DNA from: Bacillota bacterium
GTDB lineage: Bacteria > Bacillota_I > Bacilli_A > Erysipelotrichales > Erysipelotrichaceae
Length of the DNA: 64,000 bases
NCBI GenBank assembly: GCA_023388995.1
Contig: JAEWFD010000045.1
Span: 87,254 to 151,253, forward strand
Reading direction: 5' to 3'
Shown in pieces: positions 59,699-64,000 of this stretch. The position numbers and the translations under genes are program-made. Positions within the stretch are counted from its first letter, which is position 1. Each line of letters begins with the position of its first letter. The notes under the pieces were generated by a model. That model saw only the letters and a program-made list of their open reading frames with translations, had not been told where the DNA came from and searched no databases.

Positions 59699-61903
59699 TC
59701 ACTCCTCGTCATTAGGATGCGAGCTTTGCGCCATTTTATGCAAAGAAAAAACAGCTTCGATACGATGACACAGCGTTGTCAGGCGTTCTTTGCGATCCAT
59801 CGTCAAGATTCCCTTCTCAAAAGCACTGCGCTCCCCAAGCAGAATCAAAGACTTTTTCGCTCGGGTAATGCCTGTATAAATTAGACGCTTCGAGAGCATG
59901 AACTGATATTCATGGACCATCGGCATAATCACGATCGGATATTCACTGCCCTGCGACTTATGGATAGAAATGCAATAGGCATGTGTAATATGATAAAAGG
60001 TATCCGCCGTATATTCGACTAAAATACCGTCATAATTCACAATAATGCGGTTTCTGCGATCTTCGTCTTCCTGAGCATGAACGATCTCCTCCAAAATCCC
60101 GATATCGCCATTGTATACATCTTGCTCCGGCTCATTTTTCAATTGCAGGATTTTATCTCCTTCCCGGAACAATTTATAGCCTACTTGCAATTCAGCCTTG
60201 AACGGACTTGGCGGATTGCACAACTTCTGAAGTGCATGGTTTAATGCATCAATTCCTGCATTCCCGCTGTACTTGGGCGCAAGCACCTGAATTTGACTTA
60301 AATCATATTCCTTGTCAATCGCTGCCTCCACAATCTTGCTGACCAGTTCCCGCACATCATATGGCGAACAATCATAGAACTTCACATCATTCATATCAGA
60401 AAAGACAATCGGCTGCTGATGTTTTAGTTGATAGGCAAGAGAAACAACATCGCTGCCTTCTTTCTGCCGGAAAATTTTTTCCAAGCGAACCATTGGAAAT
60501 TGATCTGACGCAATAAAATCCCGCAATACACAGCCGCAAGCTACCGAAGGAAGCTGATCCTCATCTCCGATAAAAACTATTTTGCTGACCAGCTTGCTTG
60601 CTTCCAGCAGCTGAAACAACATCCAGTTATCCACCATCGAAAACTCATCTACTACAAGCAAATCACACATCAGCGGTGATTCCTCATTCATGCCAAAGGT
60701 ATTTGTTTCCAAATTCCACTTCAACAGGCGATGAATGGTGGTGGCTTCCGTCTGTGTCAGCTCACTCAAGCGCTTGCTTGCACGCCCTGTCGGTGCACAT
60801 AAGGCAATCATTTGATGGGGATACAAACGCTTGTACAACATAATCATTGCCTTCACAATTGTCGATTTCCCCGTTCCTGGTCCACCTGTCAAGATGAGAA
60901 ACGGATGCTTCACAAATTGGATGATAGCTTCTTTTTGCTTTTGCTCATAGCGAATGTTTTCCGCTTCTTCAATATTAGACAGCAGGCTTTCTAAAAGCCC
61001 ATCATCCAGTTCTAGCTGCGGCTTGGCAACAAATGATCCAAAATATTTGGCGATGCCATTTTCAGCTGCATACTGCGTACTATGATAAATCCGATCTTGT
61101 TCCTGAACCACTTTTTTCTCCTGCATCAGCAGTTCTAACAGATAGGAAAAGTCAATTTCATCATCTTGCAGTTTCCGTATCAGCGGCGCTTCCAAATCTT
61201 CTTTTAAAACATAGCTGTCACCGCTGGCCATGCACATTTCTAAAATCAAGGAATATAATGCTGCTTTGCGGCGGTGATTGCTGCGAAGATCAAATTCCAT
61301 GGACTTTGCCAGCTTATCAGCTGTCTCAAAGCCAATGCCATCCACATCTTCCACCAGCTGATAGGGATTGTTGCGTACGATATCCAATACATCTTTGCCG
61401 TAGATTTGGTCTAATTTCATAATGTTGCGGATACCCAGCCCATGAGTCGTGAAAAAACGCATGCTATCTTCCAGATCACGATTGGCAGAGAGCCCCTCTA
61501 AAATAGCCGTCTTCTTTTTGCCACTCATTCCCTTCACCAGGGATAGCAAATCCGCATTATCGCGAATCCGCTGCAAGCAATCGGCACCTAACTGATCCAC
61601 AATCGCTTGTGCCAGCTTCTTCCCGACACCGGGAAACAAAGGACCGCATAAAAAAGAAACGACAGATTCCTCATCACTTGGCAAAACTCGTTCAAAACGC
61701 TCAACACAAAACTGCAGCCCATAGCGGGGATGCTCTTTGTACTCACCAAACAACCGATAGAGGATATCTTTCTGCAAGGCCGGAAAATAACCGGTAATGG
61801 TAATATCCTTTTCCACAAGCTCATACAAGCGGAATTTAGCCACTGTAAATTGCGAATACTCTTGCCGATATACTTGCACGACTAATTTTCCGGTAATCTC
61901 CAT
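59699..61903 (-). CDS. recD2: RecD2-type DNA helicase
   Basis: SF1B 5'-3' helicase of repair, 734 residues. N-terminal OB-like and helix-hairpin-helix region (FLCGPLFPGVGKKLAQAIVD), motif I GGPGTGKSTIVKA in the middle, and C-terminal UvrD-like part (YCISIHKSQGSEYPIVIMP). ATG at 61903 with GGAGGATC upstream is preferred to an earlier in-frame ATG. Acts without RecBC in this family. Confidence 0.94.
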   Translation of the reverse strand: MEITGKLVVQVYRQEYSQFTVAKFRLYELVEKDITITGYFPALQKDILYRLFGEYKEHPRYGLQFCVERFERVLPSDEESVVSFLCGPLFPGVGKKLAQAIVDQLGADCLQRIRDNADLLSLVKGMSGKKKTAILEGLSANRDLEDSMRFFTTHGLGIRNIMKLDQIYGKDVLDIVRNNPYQLVEDVDGIGFETADKLAKSMEFDLRSNHRRKAALYSLILEMCMASGDSYVLKEDLEAPLIRKLQDDEIDFSYLLELLMQEKKVVQEQDRIYHSTQYAAENGIAKYFGSFVAKPQLELDDGLLESLLSNIEEAENIRYEQKQKEAIIQFVKHPFLILTGGPGTGKSTIVKAMIMLYKRLYPHQMIALCAPTGRASKRLSELTQTEATTIHRLLKWNLETNTFGMNEESPLMCDLLVVDEFSMVDNWMLFQLLEASKLVSKIVFIGDEDQLPSVACGCVLRDFIASDQFPMVRLEKIFRQKEGSDVVSLAYQLKHQQPIVFSDMNDVKFYDCSPYDVRELVSKIVEAAIDKEYDLSQIQVLAPKYSGNAGIDALNHALQKLCNPPSPFKAELQVGYKLFREGDKILQLKNEPEQDVYNGDIGILEEIVHAQEDEDRRNRIIVNYDGILVEYTADTFYHITHAYCISIHKSQGSEYPIVIMPMVHEYQFMLSKRLIYTGITRAKKSLILLGERSAFEKGILTMDRKERLTTLCHRIEAVFSLHKMAQSSHPNDEE

Positions 61904-61922
61904 TGCTGATCCTCCATCTTTT

Positions 61923-62648
61923 TTATAGCATAAACACCATCGCCAGCATCGCAATTGTATTATTCAAGACATGCAGTATGATGCATCCATAGATATTCTT
62001 TGTTTTCTCATACGCAAGGCAGAAAAAGAAACCCATAATTGCATATGGCAATACAAAAATCAAATCAGTAAAATCACCGGTAAACAGTGATGTCACCACA
62101 TGCAATAAGCCAAAAGATAAGCAGCTGGCCAAGCTTGCCAGCCAAAAGCCATGTTTGCGAAGGCTGCGAAAAATAATTCCACGGAATACAAGTTCCTCAA
62201 CAATTGGTGCTACCAGCAGTGAAGGAATGGCAATGGACAAGATAGATTGCTTAAACATTTGTTCTACCATTGCCTGATTATTGCTCTCCGTTAGATTCGT
62301 TGTCATTTGAATAATCATCGAAACACCTGCATTGCATAGCACCAACGGAACATACCATTTGATGCTGTGCAGAACCGTATAAACTACTTTGCCCTTCATG
62401 CGCTCAAAAGAATCTTGAAGCAGCGGCAAAAACAACATCAACATAAACAGCAGACTAAAGGAATCACTGACGGCTTGTGCATACAGCGTTGCTGTTGCTT
62501 CGTCATATGCCATCAATAAGGCCACATAGAATACAATTGGAATCACCAAAATATGTCCTATTACATAGTAAGCAAGCATTCCCCATCCACGCTTAGCGGA
62601 ATATACCTTATTTTGATACCAATCACTGTTTTGAACGAGCTGATTCAT
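61923..62648 (-). CDS. CPBP intramembrane metalloprotease
   Basis: 241 residues, about seven membrane helices, with the family motifs EELVFR (Glu151, Glu152, Arg156), His183 (FGLLHVV) and HVLNN (226-230). Related to Rce1 and bacterial immunity proteases; substrate unknown. ATG at 62648 has GGGAGGAA upstream and overlaps the mnmA end by 26 bases. Confidence 0.88.
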   Translation of the reverse strand: MNQLVQNSDWYQNKVYSAKRGWGMLAYYVIGHILVIPIVFYVALLMAYDEATATLYAQAVSDSFSLLFMLMLFLPLLQDSFERMKGKVVYTVLHSIKWYVPLVLCNAGVSMIIQMTTNLTESNNQAMVEQMFKQSILSIAIPSLLVAPIVEELVFRGIIFRSLRKHGFWLASLASCLSFGLLHVVTSLFTGDFTDLIFVLPYAIMGFFFCLAYEKTKNIYGCIILHVLNNTIAMLAMVFML

Positions 62649-63795
62649 CTGCAATTCCTCCCTCTTGTATGTATGTGACAACTTGCCCCTTCTTAAATAT
62701 AGTTTCGATTACCCCGCCGCCAAGACAAACATCCCCATCATAGAAAACTGCTTCTTGTCCAGGGGTAACCGCCTTAATCGGCGTCACAAAGGTAACTTCC
62801 ACTTCGGTATCGGAAATAAATTCCATATATACCGGGCAATCAGCCTGGCGATAGCGGAACTTTGCTGTACACTGCATTTTCCCCGCTGGGCGCACTTTGG
62901 AGATCCAGTTCATGTCATTCACTGTACATGATGTGGAATACAGCCATTCCGCTTCGTCGGAACTGGCTACATAAAGTTCATTTTCAGCCACATTTTTGCC
63001 AATCACAAACCACGGACCGCCAGGACCGCCAATCCCAAGCCCTTTACGCTGCCCAATCGTATAATAGATCACGCCTTGATGGGTTCCTACGATTTGCTTT
63101 GTTTCGTAATCGACAATATTTCCTTCTTTCATTGGAATATAGTTTTTCAAAAATTCCCGGAAATCCCGTTCTCCAATGAAACATATGCCGGTAGAATCCT
63201 TCTTCTTTGCTATGCTTAAGCCAAGCTTCTCCGCAATTTTTCTGACTTCCGCCTTATCCATATCACCAATCGGAAATAACGTTTTAGATAGCTGCTCTTG
63301 ATTAAGCTGACATAAAAAATAAGTTTGATCCTTATTGCTATCAACACCACGCAACATAATTGACTCCGTGTCCGTGTGCACAACTCTGGCATAATGCCCG
63401 GTTGCTACATAATCAACACCATGTTCCATCGCGAAGCGAAGAAAGGAGTCGAATTTAATATACTTATTGCATAAAATATCAGGATTTGGAGTTCTTCCCT
63501 TGCGGTACTCGCTTAAAAAAGCCTGAAACACATAATCCCAATATTCTTTGATAAAATCTACACGATAAAGAGGCAATCCAAGTTGCTCCGCAACACGCTG
63601 AGCATCTTGATAGTCCAGCTCCTGCGGGCATACAGGATCAGTTCCTGTGGGATTTCCTAAGATATCATTGTTGGTCATGGAATCCCAGTTGCGCATAAAG
63701 GCACAAACAACATCGTACCCCTGCTCTTTCAAGACATATGCTGCTACAGCAGAGTCTACGCCACCGGATAATCCAACCATTACTTTCTTTTTCAT
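62623..63795 (-). CDS. mnmA: tRNA-specific 2-thiouridylase MnmA
   Basis: Thiolates wobble U34 of tRNA-Lys, -Glu and -Gln. 390 residues with PP-loop SGGVDS (10-15) and the two catalytic cysteine regions (NPDILCNKYIKF, STGICFIGERDF). ATG at 63795 with AAAGGTGA upstream; the upstream frame overlaps the promoter. First gene of mnmA-CPBP-recD2-small gene. Confidence 0.95.
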   Translation of the reverse strand: MKKKVMVGLSGGVDSAVAAYVLKEQGYDVVCAFMRNWDSMTNNDILGNPTGTDPVCPQELDYQDAQRVAEQLGLPLYRVDFIKEYWDYVFQAFLSEYRKGRTPNPDILCNKYIKFDSFLRFAMEHGVDYVATGHYARVVHTDTESIMLRGVDSNKDQTYFLCQLNQEQLSKTLFPIGDMDKAEVRKIAEKLGLSIAKKKDSTGICFIGERDFREFLKNYIPMKEGNIVDYETKQIVGTHQGVIYYTIGQRKGLGIGGPGGPWFVIGKNVAENELYVASSDEAEWLYSTSCTVNDMNWISKVRPAGKMQCTAKFRYRQADCPVYMEFISDTEVEVTFVTPIKAVTPGQEAVFYDGDVCLGGGVIETIFKKGQVVTYIQEGGIADESARSKQ

Positions 63796-63810
63796 ACAAT
63801 CACCTTTCTC

Positions 63811-63819
63811 ATTATACCA
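63811..63819 (-). promoter_or_regulatory. Extended -10 promoter of mnmA
   Basis: TGGTATAAT on the minus strand, giving a very short leader of about 10 bases; no clear -35. Confidence 0.6.
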
Positions 63820-63875
63820 TGCTTTGGCAGAAATACGGAAAAAACATACTTCTGATTTCGTTCTTTTCTGATCAA

Positions 63876-63902
63876 AAAAAGCCAATCGAATCGATTGACT
63901 TT
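63876..63902 (-). terminator. Terminator of the rRNA operon
   Basis: AGTCAATCG, loop ATT, CGATTGGCT, then TTTTTT on the minus strand, right after 5S rRNA. Confidence 0.85.
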
Positions 63903-63908
63903 TTCGGA

Positions 63909-64000
63909 TTGCCTGGCAACTAGCTATTTTGACTATGGCATGCATAGCTATCTTCGCCGTAAAGATGCTTAACTTCTGTGTTCGGGATGGGAACAGGTGT
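63909..64000 (-). rRNA. rrf: 5S ribosomal RNA (3' part; 5' end outside window)
   Basis: The minus strand begins ACACCTGTTCCCATCCCGAA and continues CACAGAAGTTAAGC, the conserved 5S core, ending GCCAGGC at about 63911. Roughly the first 20-25 bases lie beyond the window, with the rest of the rRNA operon presumably upstream of it. Confidence 0.95.

Noticed and set aside
1..64000. CRISPR arrays, insertion sequences, tRNA genes
   Set aside because: No regularly spaced repeats, transposase frames or cloverleaf sequences were seen on either strand while reading.

Overview
The window reads as chromosomal DNA of a low-to-moderate-GC, endospore-forming member of the Bacillota. Evidence for sporulation: the spoIIA operon with sigma F, the germination protease gpr, spoIIP, and dipicolinate synthase dpaA/dpaB. 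Firmicutes-type features include a T-box on alaS, an RNase J2-like protein, YfmF/YfmH-type M16 peptidases and good sigma-A promoters. Gene order keeps three Bacillus-like blocks: dacF/spoIIA; comEA-comEC-holA-rpsT-gpr-spoIIP-(yqxA position)-lepA-hemW; and mnmA-recD2-alaS-ireB-ruvX-DUF1292-mltG-udk-greA. An Erysipelotrichales-like gut organism is my guess, but the sequence alone does not prove it.

Layout. Nearly everything is on the minus strand; only the HIBADH-like oxidoreductase, two GNAT acetyltransferases, a DUF378 protein, rpsT and a decayed antitoxin are on plus. 1-4.7 kb: sigF (cut by the window edge), spoIIAB, spoIIAA, then a RhuM-family gene and a RelB/DinJ antitoxin remnant lying between spoIIAA and dacF. 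4.9-7.8 kb: plsC, pyrimidine nucleoside phosphorylase and a transglutaminase-like lipoprotein. 7.9-11 kb: short ssb and two M16 peptidases. 11-16 kb: nucleoside ABC importer (lipoprotein, ATPase, two permeases). 16-22.4 kb: rnjB, ftsK and the glycyl-radical pair yjjI/yjjW in one run. 22.5-27.1 kb: trehalose PTS regulon with TreR operator and cre site. 27.1-29.4 kb: dpaA-dpaB-dapA for spore dipicolinate. 29.4-32.7 kb: pnp, rpsO, yqeY. 32.8-34.3 kb: plus-strand oxidoreductase and acetyltransferase. 34.4-38.6 kb: hemW, a MazG-like gene, an unknown gene, lepA. 38.7-42.2 kb: an unknown membrane protein with a LytTR regulator, fmt, DUF378, and a phage holin-like gene pair. 42.3-47.6 kb: yqxA-position gene, spoIIP, gpr, rpsT, GNAT, sdaA, holA. 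47.5-53.9 kb: competence genes, tag, greA, udk, mltG, DUF1292, ruvX, ireB-like. 54-63.8 kb: rmuC, alaS with T-box, AI-2E-family transporter, a 53-codon gene, recD2, CPBP protease, mnmA. The window ends inside a 5S rRNA.

How it works together. Sporulation genes are scattered, but at least two (dpaA and spoIIP) carry mother-cell sigma-E-like promoter motifs, and dacF has the same -10 octamer. Nucleoside salvage shows as an importer, a pyrimidine nucleoside phosphorylase and uridine kinase; the uncharacterised glycyl radical enzyme YjjI lies directly upstream of the importer lipoprotein, as yjjI lies next to the deo genes in E. coli. I see no CRISPR array, insertion sequence, tRNA or intact prophage. 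The best candidates for something new are the LytTR/membrane-protein pair with its 21-bp-spaced operator repeats, the YjjI/YjjW-nucleoside link, the stand-alone holin-like pair, and the mobile-gene insertion into the dacF-spoIIA block.
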